NCBI GenBank assembly: GCA_015067495.1
Contig: SVMI01000001.1
Location: 1-64,000 of the forward strand
Reading direction: 5' to 3'
DNA from: Oscillospiraceae bacterium
GTDB lineage: Bacteria > Bacillota > Clostridia > Oscillospirales > Oscillospiraceae
Length of the DNA: 64,000 nt
This document shows, piece after piece, positions 1 to 10,124 of the stretch. The notes under the pieces are model-generated. The model saw only the letters and a program-made list of their open reading frames with translations, was not told the origin of the DNA and did no database searches. The translations under genes and the position numbers were made by a program. Each line of letters starts with the position of its first letter. Position 1 is the stretch's first letter.

Positions 1-3000
1 CAGATCGTAGGAGCCTGCTTCGGTGCAAGTCGCGTCGACTACATTCTCTTTCACTGCTTCGCCGGGGACGTGTTCATGAGCAGCGGGCATCTCGTTCTCG
101 CAGACATCGCAGTAGCCATCGCCGTCATCGTCAACGTGGTTGATGTGACTCCAGCAATTGTCGCAGTAATCATTGCCGTCGTCATCTGCGTGATCGGTAG
201 TAGCGGGATAAGTCTTACCACAGCCATACTTACAGTAGCCTTCAACACAGGTAACACTCTCGCCGTTCTCATGCTCGGCAATCACGTACTCGCCGCAGTA
301 GACACATTCGCCGCCCTGGCACAGAGGTGTCCAATCAGCCAACTCGTGACCGCTACCAATGACTTCTTCGCCACACTTGGAGCAGGTGCCGCCGGTGCAA
401 GTGGGAACGTCGTGTGCGCCATCGCCATAAGTGGTCTCGCCACAGATTTCACAGGGTGCTTCAGCGCAGTCAACTGCGCCTTCGGGACGTACATGATCGC
501 CGTTGTAATTGATCCATGCAGGATTGGTAACCATAGTACCCTCAGCATCGCGGAAGTAAGCACCGCAGCCGCCACAGATCCAGTACTCGGGGTGACCGGT
601 CTCAGAGCAATTTGCAGGCACCACAGCCTCGACATGAGTCGTCAGGTTATGAGCAGCTGTCTCGGAGCGATATTCGCCACAGACATTACATCTGTCGTCG
701 CAGTCAGCGTCGAAGGTGTGATCCAGCTGTGCGCCGCAGACATCACAGACGCAGTCGCCATTCTCGTCGACGTGAGCATGCTCAAAGACGCCGACACTAT
801 CAACACCGAAGTATCCATTGCCGGTGCAATCGGAGGCAACACCGAACTCGATGTATGCCTGAACTGCGCCTGCAGGAGCAGTTGCCTCAAGAGACAGTCT
901 GGTCCAGGTTTCGCTGACACCGGTTGCGATGGTCTCGGAACCGATTTCAGTATCAGCGGAGTTGACAAAGACGATCTTCGCGTAGCCATCGCCAACAGCG
1001 CCATTGAACCAGTGATCCATGAAGGTCATTGTGTACACATTGCCGGCGGTAACATCAAACTTCGGGCTCCGTGCCCAGAAGTTCTTTGCCATGAGGAACA
1101 GGTAGTTGCCGTCGTAAAGTGTGCCGCCAACGTAGTCTTTTGTGCTGTAGACGCCCACTCTGATGTTGTTGGGCTCTTCAGTAGTCCAACCCACAGCCTG
1201 GAAGTTGTTAGACGTGCTACCATCGTTGGTGGTGTAGGGATACGCGACAACGTTCTCGAAGTATTCTTCGAAGATCGCGCCCACGTACTTGCGGCAGCCG
1301 TAGTCACAGATACGGTCGCCGTCGGCATCAATGTGATCACCAAAGGTTACGTCACAACCGTTGTCACAGACGTGATCCTTGTTCTCGTCGGCACAGACGT
1401 GCTCAACTACAACGTCGTCAACCAGAACAGTATTCTGGCAAGATTTGGTGTAGAGGAGACGGATGTCTGCGCTGACTGCGTTCTCGGGAACGGTGAAGGA
1501 GATCGGGGTGACCTGCCACTGCTCAGTATTGTCGGCAGCAGCCTTACCGCCAGCGGTAAGCGGGTTAATGCCGTCTTCCTTCAGGATCCAGTTGCCTTCA
1601 GCATCATAGAAGAAGACAGTAACAGACAATGCAGTAGTGCCCTCAGTCTCTGCTACCTTCTTTACAGCAAGGCTCAGGCTATAGGTCATGCCTGCCTCAA
1701 CAGAGAACTTAGGACTGAACACCTCGGGACCACCTGCAGTGGTGGAGGGATCCTTCAACAGCAGTGCGTTGGAACCGTCAACGCCCTGACCCAGTGCGAG
1801 GGAGGAGAGATCCGCGGCAGAGGTAGCGCTCCAACCGGCAAATACATCGTCAGAGTAGTCAAAGTTACCGTTCAGAGGAGTGCCCTCTGCAAGGATCTTG
1901 CCGCAGATGTCGCAAGCCAAATCGGCGTTTTCATCGACACACACGGATGCGGTTTCACCGCAGTAATCACAGATGTGATCGTTGTTTTCATCAACGCATT
2001 CGGTAAGCACTGCATCGCAATCGTCACAGATGTGATCCTTGTCAGCATCAGTATGCTGGTAAACAGCGATATCGCTGATACCGAAGTTATTGTTGGTGGC
2101 ACCGATCTCAATGTAAGCAGTGTATGCGTCCTCGGGAGCAACTGCTTCCAGCTTTTCGACGGTGTATTCGCTCTTGGCACCGGTACCGATGTCCAGAGTG
2201 GTCACACCAACCTGCTCGCCTGCCTTGTTCAGGAAGATATACTTGGCGTAGCCGGAAATATCGCTGCTGCCGATTCTGTAGGTTGTGATATCCGTCACAT
2301 AGATCTTACCGGCTTCCACGGGGAATTTCGGGCTGCTTGCGGAATCGGCATAGTCCTGGAACCACAGCATGTTGGGCCAGCCATTTGCCACAGTATAACG
2401 CCGGACAGCATTGGTGGCGAAGTTATTGGTTGCGGTCCAACCCTTAGCTGCGGGAATCATCGCTTTGTCAACAGCCGTGTTGGGCAGCAGAATGTCATAG
2501 TCGAAGAAGTCAGAGAACACGGGAGAGCCGACCTTCGTCATGGTGATATTGTCGACTTCATAAGAACCGGTTGCGCCAGAGGAGTTACCGATCTCAAGCA
2601 CTGCAAGATTTGCATCAGCAGGGACAGCAATCAGAGCGCTGACCGTGACCCATTCGCCGGACGTATCCGTCAGGCGAACAGTTGTGGAACCTCTGTAATC
2701 GACAAAATCACCCAATGCCTCGTCATAAGTATAGGCGACCTTGTCCTTATAGAACCACAGGCCAAAATAAGGAGTCATCGTGCCGAAGTTCCACTTGTAA
2801 TCCAGCTTCACTTCCCAAATATCATATCCGGTGACCTCAACATTGCGCTTCATGTAATCAACAGAATTTTCAGGAGCAAACCATGCTGCACCGCTGAAAA
2901 CGTTGATATGGGCACCATTGTTGAGAGACCAGCCGTCCAAACCGTTGGAGAAGTCGCCATTGGGCAGCTCATAGTCTTCAGAAGCTACACCATCGTTATA

Positions 3001-6000
3001 GACACACAGATCGTCGAGCGCGTAGTCCGAGTTGGTACGCTTGAAGATAACCTGAGCCTTCACAGCACCCTTGGGTGCAACAGCACTGAAGGACTCTGCG
3101 TTCCACTTAGTTGCGTCCTTCTCAGTAGAGTTTGCCTGCGTTGCACCGGTTGCAACTGCAACAGCAAGGGTGGTCTTCAGTACATTGTCTTCTCTATCCA
3201 AGAAGATGAACTGTGCTTCGCCGCCGTATGCAACGTCAGTATAGCGCAGGGTCATCACTTCTGCAGTATAGAGATTGCCTGCCTTGACCGCAAACGCAGG
3301 GGACTTTGCCCATGCGCCACTCTTCTGGAAATACAGGGAAAGTGTACTATTATAGGCAGTATAAACGTCAACAGGAGTGGATGCAAAATCGTCGTAGGCT
3401 GTCCAGCCACCTTCGATCAGCGTAGCCTCCTTGACAAACTGCTCCGCAAAGACAAGTTCGCGGTCTGCATTGCCCTCGGAAACGAGCTTCTTGACAACGA
3501 TGTCGTCGATCAGGAAGGATGCACCGCTGTTAGAGTTGACACCAACCTCAACATAGAAGGAGACAACATTCACAGGAACGATCCATTCCAGTTCATACTC
3601 TGTCCACACATCCTGATTCAGTCTGATGGACGTAGATCCAATCGTGCCATCCACATAGGTGTACCAGATGCCGATATAGGCGTCGCCGCTGTCCTTGACT
3701 GTTCCTTCCGTTCTCGCCTCATTGGCAGTACGGATCGCATTCAGGGTGAGCTTATAGGTCTCGCCAGCCTTGACGCTGACAGTACCGGAAGTCCAGTATG
3801 CACCACCGCGCTTGCCGTTTGCGTCAGGCTCGAAGATGGGGATGTTCAATGCATGATCGTCACCGTCTTCGACAACGCTCATGGCGTAGGAACCCTTCCA
3901 GTTGGTTTTGCCGTTCTCGAAGTCGCCATTGACGACCCAGTTGGTCTCGCCTGCGCGGATCTTCACATCATCGACTGCATAAGTACCGGCAGCATTGCCG
4001 AGGATAAACTTCACGTAAGCACCGACAGCATTCTTGGGTGCGATCGCGGATACACTCTGAGCGGTCATTTCATTGTAAACGATGTTGCTCAGTGTGGTTG
4101 CAGCTGCGGGGTACTCTTCGCCGTCCTCATCGATGAAGACGAACTGCACCCTGCCGCTGTAATCGTTCTTCTCATTTGCCTTCAGCGCCTGGAAGTCTAC
4201 CGTATAGGTCACGTCAGGGGTAACCTCAAATACGGGGCTGCTTGCCCATGCACCGCCGCCCTGCATAAACATATGCATGCTTGCAAACTGATCGTGACCG
4301 GTAGCAGGACCGTAGATCGCAACAGGTGTGCTCTGCCAGTTGTTGCTGCTCTCCCACGTATTTTCTACCTTTTTGCTGTCCTCAAAGTCCTCTACGTACA
4401 GATATGTTTCTGTATTTGTCTTCTCTACGAGGACATAATCGACCACGTACTCAATTTCCTGACTGGAGGAGTTGTTGAACTCAACCTGTGCGAGATTGGC
4501 ACCACCGGGAACCATTGCGGTCACGGTTGCAGTTACCCATTCGCCGTTAGTATCCTTCAGGTTCGCAGTGTTTGCGCCCTTATAGTACAGATACTCGGTC
4601 TTAGAGCCGGGAACCATGGCATTGCTTGCCTTGTCCTTGTAGAACCAGATACCTACCTGAATGGAGCTCTTTGCCTCAGCATCCAGTGCGTCGGCCTTGT
4701 ATCTGATCGTCATCGTCCATGCTTCGTAAGCATTGACTTCAAAGGTCTGCTTAACGGAGCGGGGGAGCTTATCGGCAGACTCGATCTTCAGAGCCTTGCT
4801 GCCGTTTTCACCGTCAACGACAGTGATATGCTCAACGCCTTCATTGTCAAGCTTGCCTGCAACGCCCCAACCGTACATACCGTCGTCGAAGCTCTCGTTC
4901 ATCAGAATCTTGGGAGTAACTTTGACTTCGAGGTTGCTGATGGTGTAGGCAACGGTAGCACCCATTTCAGTGCCGAAGCGGAGCTCGACGATGTTTGCAT
5001 TGTCGGGAACCTGTGCGCTGATCGTGACATCTGTGCCATCTTCGGTCAGTGCCAGCTTTTTAGAAGTAACGAATGCTTCCTTGCTGACTTCGTCCTTGTA
5101 GAAGTACAGGGCAGCATAAGCGCCTTCGCGACTGGTGTTCGCAAACGCAAAGTCAAAGCTGACTTTGATCAGCTCTCTCTTGTAAGCCTTGAAAGCCTTG
5201 GAAGCAACAGCGCCTGCATTGGTAACATCAATACTGACGGTGCCATCGGCACCAGTTGCATTGCCGTTCACGTTCCAATCGGCGTTGTCGAAATCGACAT
5301 AGCTGTCGAGTACAGGAATTTCTTTCTCTGCTGCAGCATTGCGTTCAACAACAGCTTCCACGCCTGCTTCCACAGAAACGGTGTAGTAGCCGTCCACTGC
5401 GGTGAGCGCTGCGCCGTTGTATCTGACCGTACCGTCAACAGCAGCGATCTTCACTTCCTGCGCAACGTCAGAAAGGATGACCCAGCCGTTTGCATCAGCG
5501 GCGATGTCCAGAGCAGAAGCTGCATGGAACAGCTCAACGCCGTTGTAGGTCAGGGTAGTCTTGCCGGCAGCTGCATAGCCTTCGTATTCATCGCCATCGA
5601 TGCCCAGGATGGATGCCTGAGTGCCATCGTTGGTGTTGAACATAACGTAGTCATACTTGTTGCCGCTGTAGTTGATCTTTGCGGAGAGGATGCCCTCTGC
5701 ATCAGTGTACTCGGTAACAGCAACTGCTTCGCCAGCGCTGATAACGGTAAAGAACTGATGTGCCTTGGTTTTTGCAGAAGAAGCAACCAGAGTATTTTCG
5801 ACAAAGTCCTTGCCGTTTGCATCCTTCAGGTTGTGGGCAACAGCCTCGATATCCAGAGCTGCGCCGGCAAAGCTCAGGTTCAGGGTCTGAGCGCCGAAGG
5901 TAACGGTGACATTATTGCCGTTGATTGCAACGTCGTCATATGCGCCGTTGTACATCTGCCAGCCATAGGTATGGTCAGCAGCTGCTGCCAGATCGTCAAT

Positions 6001-7674
6001 GATGACATAGTAAGCCTTGTCATTGTGGTTGATCTGGATCGCATGACGGTCGAACTTGCTCAGCAGGTTGCCGTATGCGCCGGCTGCAGAGCCCTTGATG
6101 TAGCTGTACAGCTCACTGCCGATGACCTGCTCGGTAGTGCCGGTACCCATGACAGACTGTGCATTGCCATCAACAAGGATGGTGCTGTGGCCGGTCTTGT
6201 CATAGAAAGCATTTGTGGTAGCATCAGTGAAGTAGTAGCTGCCGGCACCGGGGTCCTTCATCAGCCAGCTGCCACCAACGTTCAGCATGATGGAGTTCTG
6301 ATCGTAGTGGTTGTGGGAACCCATCTGGGAGTCGTTTGCCTTCAGGGTCAGCATCATGTCGCCATTAGCAAAGCCGGTGCGCAGAGCGCCGTAGCCAAGG
6401 GTCTCGATAACAGAGACATAACCCTCAGGTGCATCCACAGCGGGATCAACATCCAGATAAACCAGCTTCTCGAAAGCGGTCAGACCGTCCTTCGCTGCGC
6501 CGAGCAGGAAGTAGTTAGCCAGAGGATCGCCGGTAACCTTGCTGACAACAGCCATCGGCAGCTGCATCTGAACGCCGACAGAGGCGTCAGAGTAGTTGGG
6601 ATGGGTCAGCGTATTGGGAGCTGCGAACATAACAGTCCATTCGGGCAGAATGTCCGTCAGGAATGCGTTCTCGGCGAACAGATTTTCGCCGCCGGCTCTG
6701 TACAGGTGTGCCAGACCGGGCAGGAGGTACTCCAGACCGTAGCCGGTGTAGTAGTGACCTTCTGTATCGCTGGTGGTTGCGTAGCGGTCAAGAGCAACTT
6801 TTGCAGCTGCAATGGCATTTGCCTTGTAGGTAGCCAGCTGTGCAGCCTTCTCCTCAGGGACATCAGCCTCGATCGCTGCAATACCGGTCAGCATGCCGCC
6901 GATGAACATCATCTGAGCATTGCCGTTCTTTGTGATCTTGACAACACTTGTGTCCAAGGGAGCAAGGCCCTTGGTCATGATGGCATTCACGATCACTGCC
7001 TTCTGATCAGCACTCAGCAGATCGCCACACATGTCGTAGACAGCGACAATACCCTGAACAGCCCATGCCTGAGATGCGTCCGTAGTCTTATTTGACTGAT
7101 GTGCCAGCCAGTTGGCATCAGTGAATGCCTCCCACTCGACCATCTCCATGACGTAGGTGATGGCCAAATCGGAGTACTTAGTGTCCTTGGTCAGCAGGTA
7201 AGCAAGAGACAGGGTCTCCAGTCTGGTCTTCAGGGAGCCCATCAACAGCGCACCGAAGCCCGTGTAGGGTTCTTCGAACAGAGTGCCGTCGTTCTTCTTA
7301 CTTGCTTCGATGTAGCCCTCGCGGTAGGTTTCACCGCTGGGGTCTTCCAAAGCATCGCCGGCAGGGAACTGATAGCTCTTGCCGGTGTTCATGCTGACGG
7401 AGATCTTCTCTTCTGTCAGATAAGTGTCTGCAGAATAAATCAGATCTTCGTAGACGTCTTTCCAAGAGAAGCCATAGGCATTCTTGGAATCGTCTGTGAT
7501 GTAAGATTTCAGTGCAGTCAGTTCCTCAGCATTGAGGTACAGCTTTGCACTGGTGTCTTCCACAGCGCTAGCCTTCAGAACGCTGCCAAAAATGCCGCCG
7601 GGGACGAAGCCCAGAAGCATTGCAAGGCAGAGAACGACTGCCATGCTACGGAAGAACAAGTTGTTTCTTCGCAT
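1..7674 (-). CDS. Giant secreted heparinase II/III-like protein with jelly-roll modules and Cys-rich repeats (3' end outside window)
   Basis: Reading on the minus strand from ATG at 7674, the frame stays open for 2558 codons to the window edge, so the C terminus is missing. The first ~37 residues are a signal peptide (basic start, hydrophobic core, ALKASA-like cleavage site). The next ~700 residues are helical and then beta-rich, like a heparinase II/III or alginate-lyase type polysaccharide lyase; the hallmark segment HNHYDQN lies at residues 454-460, followed by a DPG motif and a GHSTILVDG segment. From about residue 780 I count nine jelly-roll-like modules of 150-170 residues, several opening with NGDF/NESF and a WxxxG element, resembling carbohydrate-binding modules. 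Cys-rich HxCDxC units interrupt and follow the last modules. The start is backed by AAGGAGA eight bases upstream and a promoter at 7728-7756. It probably acts outside the cell on an acidic polysaccharide; the substrate is unknown. Confidence 0.88.
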   Translation of the reverse strand, partial: MRRNNLFFRSMAVVLCLAMLLGFVPGGIFGSVLKASAVEDTSAKLYLNAEELTALKSYITDDSKNAYGFSWKDVYEDLIYSADTYLTEEKISVSMNTGKSYQFPAGDALEDPSGETYREGYIEASKKNDGTLFEEPYTGFGALLMGSLKTRLETLSLAYLLTKDTKYSDLAITYVMEMVEWEAFTDANWLAHQSNKTTDASQAWAVQGIVAVYDMCGDLLSADQKAVIVNAIMTKGLAPLDTSVVKITKNGNAQMMFIGGMLTGIAAIEADVPEEKAAQLATYKANAIAAAKVALDRYATTSDTEGHYYTGYGLEYLLPGLAHLYRAGGENLFAENAFLTDILPEWTVMFAAPNTLTHPNYSDASVGVQMQLPMAVVSKVTGDPLANYFLLGAAKDGLTAFEKLVYLDVDPAVDAPEGYVSVIETLGYGALRTGFANGDMMLTLKANDSQMGSHNHYDQNSIMLNVGGSWLMKDPGAGSYYFTDATTNAFYDKTGHSTILVDGNAQSVMGTGTTEQVIGSELYSYIKGSAAGAYGNLLSKFDRHAIQINHNDKAYYVIIDDLAAAADHTYGWQMYNGAYDDVAINGNNVTVTFGAQTLNLSFAGAALDIEAVAHNLKDANGKDFVENTLVASSAKTKAHQFFTVISAGEAVAVTEYTDAEGILSAKINYSGNKYDYVMFNTNDGTQASILGIDGDEYEGYAAAGKTTLTYNGVELFHAASALDIAADANGWVILSDVAQEVKIAAVDGTVRYNGAALTAVDGYYTVSVEAGVEAVVERNAAAEKEIPVLDSYVDFDNADWNVNGNATGADGTVSIDVTNAGAVASKAFKAYKRELIKVSFDFAFANTSREGAYAALYFYKDEVSKEAFVTSKKLALTEDGTDVTISAQVPDNANIVELRFGTEMGATVAYTISNLEVKVTPKILMNESFDDGMYGWGVAGKLDNEGVEHITVVDGENGSKALKIESADKLPRSVKQTFEVNAYEAWTMTIRYKADALDAEAKSSIQVGIWFYKDKASNAMVPGSKTEYLYYKGANTANLKDTNGEWVTATVTAMVPGGANLAQVEFNNSSSQEIEYVVDYVLVEKTNTETYLYVEDFEDSKKVENTWESSNNWQSTPVAIYGPATGHDQFASMHMFMQGGGAWASSPVFEVTPDVTYTVDFQALKANEKNDYSGRVQFVFIDEDGEEYPAAATTLSNIVYNEMTAQSVSAIAPKNAVGAYVKFILGNAAGTYAVDDVKIRAGETNWVVNGDFENGKTNWKGSYAMSVVEDGDDHALNIPIFEPDANGKRGGAYWTSGTVSVKAGETYKLTLNAIRTANEARTEGTVKDSGDAYIGIWYTYVDGTIGSTSIRLNQDVWTEYELEWIVPVNVVSFYVEVGVNSNSGASFLIDDIVVKKLVSEGNADRELVFAEQFVKEATLIEGGWTAYDDFASTPVDVYTAYNSTLSLYFQKSGAWAKSPAFAVKAGNLYTAEVMTLRYTDVAYGGEAQFIFLDREDNVLKTTLAVAVATGATQANSTEKDATKWNAESFSAVAPKGAVKAQVIFKRTNSDYALDDLCVYNDGVASEDYELPNGDFSNGLDGWSLNNGAHINVFSGAAWFAPENSVDYMKRNVEVTGYDIWEVKLDYKWNFGTMTPYFGLWFYKDKVAYTYDEALGDFVDYRGSTTVRLTDTSGEWVTVSALIAVPADANLAVLEIGNSSGATGSYEVDNITMTKVGSPVFSDFFDYDILLPNTAVDKAMIPAAKGWTATNNFATNAVRRYTVANGWPNMLWFQDYADSASSPKFPVEAGKIYVTDITTYRIGSSDISGYAKYIFLNKAGEQVGVTTLDIGTGAKSEYTVEKLEAVAPEDAYTAYIEIGATNNNFGISDIAVYQHTDADKDHICDDCDAVLTECVDENNDHICDYCGETASVCVDENADLACDICGKILAEGTPLNGNFDYSDDVFAGWSATSAADLSSLALGQGVDGSNALLLKDPSTTAGGPEVFSPKFSVEAGMTYSLSLAVKKVAETEGTTALSVTVFFYDAEGNWILKEDGINPLTAGGKAAADNTEQWQVTPISFTVPENAVSADIRLLYTKSCQNTVLVDDVVVEHVCADENKDHVCDNGCDVTFGDHIDADGDRICDYGCRKYVGAIFEEYFENVVAYPYTTNDGSTSNNFQAVGWTTEEPNNIRVGVYSTKDYVGGTLYDGNYLFLMAKNFWARSPKFDVTAGNVYTMTFMDHWFNGAVGDGYAKIVFVNSADTEIGSETIATGVSETWTRLSLEATAPAGAVQAYIEFGVASDCTGNGYFGVDSVGVFEHAHVDENGDCVCDVCGAQLDHTFDADCDDRCNVCGEYRSETAAHNLTTHVEAVVPANCSETGHPEYWICGGCGAYFRDAEGTMVTNPAWINYNGDHVRPEGAVDCAEAPCEICGETTYGDGAHDVPTCTGGTCSKCGEEVIGSGHELADWTPLCQGGECVYCGEYVIAEHENGESVTCVEGYCKYGCGKTYPATTDHADDDGNDYCDNCWSHINHVDDDGDGYCDVCENEMPAAHEHVPGEAVKENVVDATCTEAGSYDL

Positions 7675-7727
7675 TGCAGATCTCTCCTTTTGGTAAAATT
7701 TTTGCCATCTTAGACAAAGCCATAATC

Positions 7728-7756
7728 ATGATACCACTATTGTTTGGAAATTTCAA
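7728..7756 (-). promoter_or_regulatory. Sigma-A type promoter of the heparinase-like gene
   Basis: On the minus strand a TTGAAA box (7751-7756) and a TATCAT box (7728-7733) are separated by exactly 17 bases, and TGG precedes the -10 box as in an extended -10 element. The predicted transcript would start near 7721, about 47 bases before the ATG. The 7675-7876 gap holds nothing else convincing; an imperfect ACAAA..TTTGT stem just after the upstream gene is too weak to call a terminator. Confidence 0.7.
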
Positions 7757-7876
7757 ATCATTTTTTACATTTGCGTACAGAAACCTTAACTTTTGTTTGA
7801 TTTCACAACTCGAATTGTTCTGTTTTGTTGATTTTGTACAAAGAGGCTTCGACCTTTTGTGCAAAATGAAATATGG

Positions 7877-9046
7877 CTAGAAATCACTGTCGAGACCAAC
7901 CGCCTGCAATGCCTGCCGACGCTCGTCCACCATGTCGCCGGAAACGGCATTGACCCTCTGCTTATGCCACTGCAGACTCCTTTTTCTGAAAAGAAGCTTG
8001 TAAAACAGTCTCCACAGCCACATCAGCGGCAGCAAAAACGGGCATTTTTTCAGAATTGTGTACCTTTCCTTCATTTTCCCGGCACTGGGAAATGCGACGT
8101 CCCAAAGATATGCCAGCTTACCGCTAAAGCCAAAACGGGAGCGGTTTTCGGTGCGAAGTATTTGTGATGTCCGCTTGCTTGCCGTTGTACCCCAGCTTCC
8201 GCCGCTGAAAACAAAATCAGAAATAAATTCTGTTGTCTCGTCTGCCGGTGCGCCGTCAAACCAATGTGCGATCAGTTTTCGGATATTGCGGTAGAATGTC
8301 AGCAGCTTCAGCTCCTGCAGCTGCTGCGCAACGTACGCCTCGTCCATTTCCGGGTGTGCACGCAGGTAGACCCACAGATCCAGCACATGGCGGCAACCGA
8401 TACCGCCGTCCCGGTAGTGCTTTGCGAAATGGGTGAACAGGAAAACCATGGTATCCTCTGCGGACATGGCATAGCAGGTACCGCTTTGGACTGTTGCCCG
8501 GTCCCAGCCTTCGCCGAAATAAGCGTAAAAATCCTCGTTATATGTAGGGATCAGGTACTTGTGCAGTTCCAGAAACAGACCTTCCGACTGCCAGACCAGC
8601 TCATGGTCGGATTCGTACTTTTCCTCAAAACGCAGCGACTGCATAAGGGGGCGGATCTTGTCATACTGCTCCATACGGATCAGGATATCCGCATCGCCCA
8701 TCATGCGAAGCTCCGGTCTGGGGTAGAGTGCTTTCAGAACGCAGCCCTTGAGCGGCATATAATCGATGCCGTTTTCGTCGAAGGTTTGACGCAGACGCTC
8801 CACGTCGCGCATCTGCATTTCCGAGATCTGCACTGCTTTGCAGGTTTTCAAAAAGAGGTTTCGCATCACCGGCTGTGCCGGATCAACGCCGCACAGCAGT
8901 GCGCCCTCATAAATCGCCGTTGCAATATGGTGGGATTTGCTCTGTATCACGGCTTCTTCTATGGAAAAGCCCTCCGGCAGCGGCTGTGCCTGCTGCGTGA
9001 CAGCACTTTTCAGCAGTGTAAGCACACCATACTGGGCAGTATTCAT
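7877..9046 (-). CDS. Nucleotidyltransferase-family protein (NTP_transf_5-like)
   Basis: The 389-residue protein has the layout of the large nucleotidyltransferase family (Pfam NTP_transf_5) often found near surface-polysaccharide genes. The core is MPLKGCVLKALYP followed by RMMGDADILI at about residues 97-123, where the Asp pair should bind metal. The rest is helical, with a basic stretch near the C terminus. It has no signal peptide and should be cytoplasmic. A strong GGAGG site precedes the ATG. It is the last gene of the group that starts with the BY-kinase at 13140 and is partly shielded from it by a hairpin at 9082-9103. A role in nucleotidylating a polymer, lipid carrier or protein is inferred from family and context; no substrate can be read from the sequence. 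Confidence 0.75.
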   Translation of the reverse strand: MNTAQYGVLTLLKSAVTQQAQPLPEGFSIEEAVIQSKSHHIATAIYEGALLCGVDPAQPVMRNLFLKTCKAVQISEMQMRDVERLRQTFDENGIDYMPLKGCVLKALYPRPELRMMGDADILIRMEQYDKIRPLMQSLRFEEKYESDHELVWQSEGLFLELHKYLIPTYNEDFYAYFGEGWDRATVQSGTCYAMSAEDTMVFLFTHFAKHYRDGGIGCRHVLDLWVYLRAHPEMDEAYVAQQLQELKLLTFYRNIRKLIAHWFDGAPADETTEFISDFVFSGGSWGTTASKRTSQILRTENRSRFGFSGKLAYLWDVAFPSAGKMKERYTILKKCPFLLPLMWLWRLFYKLLFRKRSLQWHKQRVNAVSGDMVDERRQALQAVGLDSDF

Positions 9047-9081
9047 CGCAAATCCCTCCTTTCTTCGATAAACGGGAAAAT

Positions 9082-9103
9082 CAGGGGACAGAAACGTCCC
9101 CTG
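9082..9103 (-). terminator. Attenuator/terminator-like hairpin between LCP and nucleotidyltransferase genes
   Basis: CAGGGGAC (9082-9089) and GTCCCCTG (9096-9103) form a perfect 8-bp stem with a 6-base loop. It is followed on the minus strand by ATTTT and on the plus strand by GTTTT. The short T-run suggests partial, possibly bidirectional termination, so the gene at 7877 may be expressed at a lower level than the genes before it. Confidence 0.5.
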
Positions 9104-9110
9104 TTTTCGC

Positions 9111-10091
9111 TTATTTTTTCGGTGCGTAGAACAGCTGCAGCGTCAAATTCTCCAGCTGCTCCTCATCTACATAAAATTCAAAATACTTCTCACCCATCAC
9201 ATTCTCGCCCTTGGGAACATGGATCTCATTGAGTTTATAATCGCTGTAACGGTTATACAGTCCATTGACCGTCGCAGCCGAGCAATCCGTCACCAGATAA
9301 TCGGCAACCTTCTCATAGGTCGAGGAGAAGAAATAGGCACTGTCGTCTTTTCCCTCTGTGAACGCTTTCATAAAGCTGTCCACGAAGTCTTTTTGGCGGT
9401 CGATACGGGACAGGTTCAGCTGATCGCCCACGTCCTTTCTGGTGCGGACATAGTTGATCGCCTGCTCGCCATTGAGCTTGATCTTGCCCATGGTAATGGT
9501 GGGATCGATGGAGGAGAAATCCTCTGTAACGTTCACCTCAACGCCGCCAACGGCATCGGTCAGAATGGAAACAGCATCCATATTCATGGAAACATAGTAA
9601 TCGATGCGGATGTCGTGCAGCAGGCCGGAAACCGCCTTGCGGACATTCTCGCAGCTATCCTCCATGCCGCTGCCATAGGTGTGTGCCAACGCCAGCTGAC
9701 CGAAATAGGTGCCGGCAGGCTTGCCGCCAATACCGAGTACCGGAACCGGAAGCATGGTATCGCGGTTTAGGTAGAGAATATCGTACTGATCGTTTGTATC
9801 GTCAAAGATCAGCAGCATGACCATATCCGCAGCTCCGTGGTTGTTGTAGGAGCCGCTGGGCTGTACCTTGCCGTACTGGTCAATACCAAGCACCATGACG
9901 ACCGTAATATCCTGACGGGGAAAATAAGACACACCGTCCTTGACAATGGTCTTTGAAGGCGGCTCCTGCTGGTCTGTTCCGTTGGAAAAGACGATATGCA
10001 GAACCTGCGCCAAACTGCACAATATGATCAGTGCCAGAAGTATGATAATGCCGATGTAGAGAAGTTCAGAAACGTTTTTTCGTTCTCTCAT
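9111..10091 (-). CDS. LytR-CpsA-Psr (LCP) family glycopolymer ligase
   Basis: This 326-residue protein has one N-terminal membrane segment (about residues 10-32) and then a complete LCP domain outside the membrane. Family landmarks are visible: VLGIDQ, AADMVMLL, LNRDTMLPVP with the conserved Arg/Asp, AHTYGSG, GGVEV and the RTRKDVGDQ-like basic motif. LCP enzymes transfer undecaprenyl-diphosphate-linked glycopolymers onto peptidoglycan or protein. Here the enzyme most likely attaches the polysaccharide made by genes 13276..27306 to the wall. It sits in the control operon after the small exported protein at 10125, with a GGGGGAG site before its ATG. Length and motif order are normal for the family. 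Confidence 0.92.
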   Translation of the reverse strand: MRERKNVSELLYIGIIILLALIILCSLAQVLHIVFSNGTDQQEPPSKTIVKDGVSYFPRQDITVVMVLGIDQYGKVQPSGSYNNHGAADMVMLLIFDDTNDQYDILYLNRDTMLPVPVLGIGGKPAGTYFGQLALAHTYGSGMEDSCENVRKAVSGLLHDIRIDYYVSMNMDAVSILTDAVGGVEVNVTEDFSSIDPTITMGKIKLNGEQAINYVRTRKDVGDQLNLSRIDRQKDFVDSFMKAFTEGKDDSAYFFSSTYEKVADYLVTDCSAATVNGLYNRYSDYKLNEIHVPKGENVMGEKYFEFYVDEEQLENLTLQLFYAPKK

Positions 10092-10124
10092 ACACGCTCC
10101 CCCATTCGCTTGTACTTTTGGGGA

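Noticed and set aside
70..7095. Plus-strand open frame of 2341 codons
   Set aside because: It runs opposite to the heparinase-like gene, has no ribosome site and no family resemblance, and reads as low-complexity V/I/A/C-rich text. The minus-strand reading has a signal peptide, motifs and a promoter.
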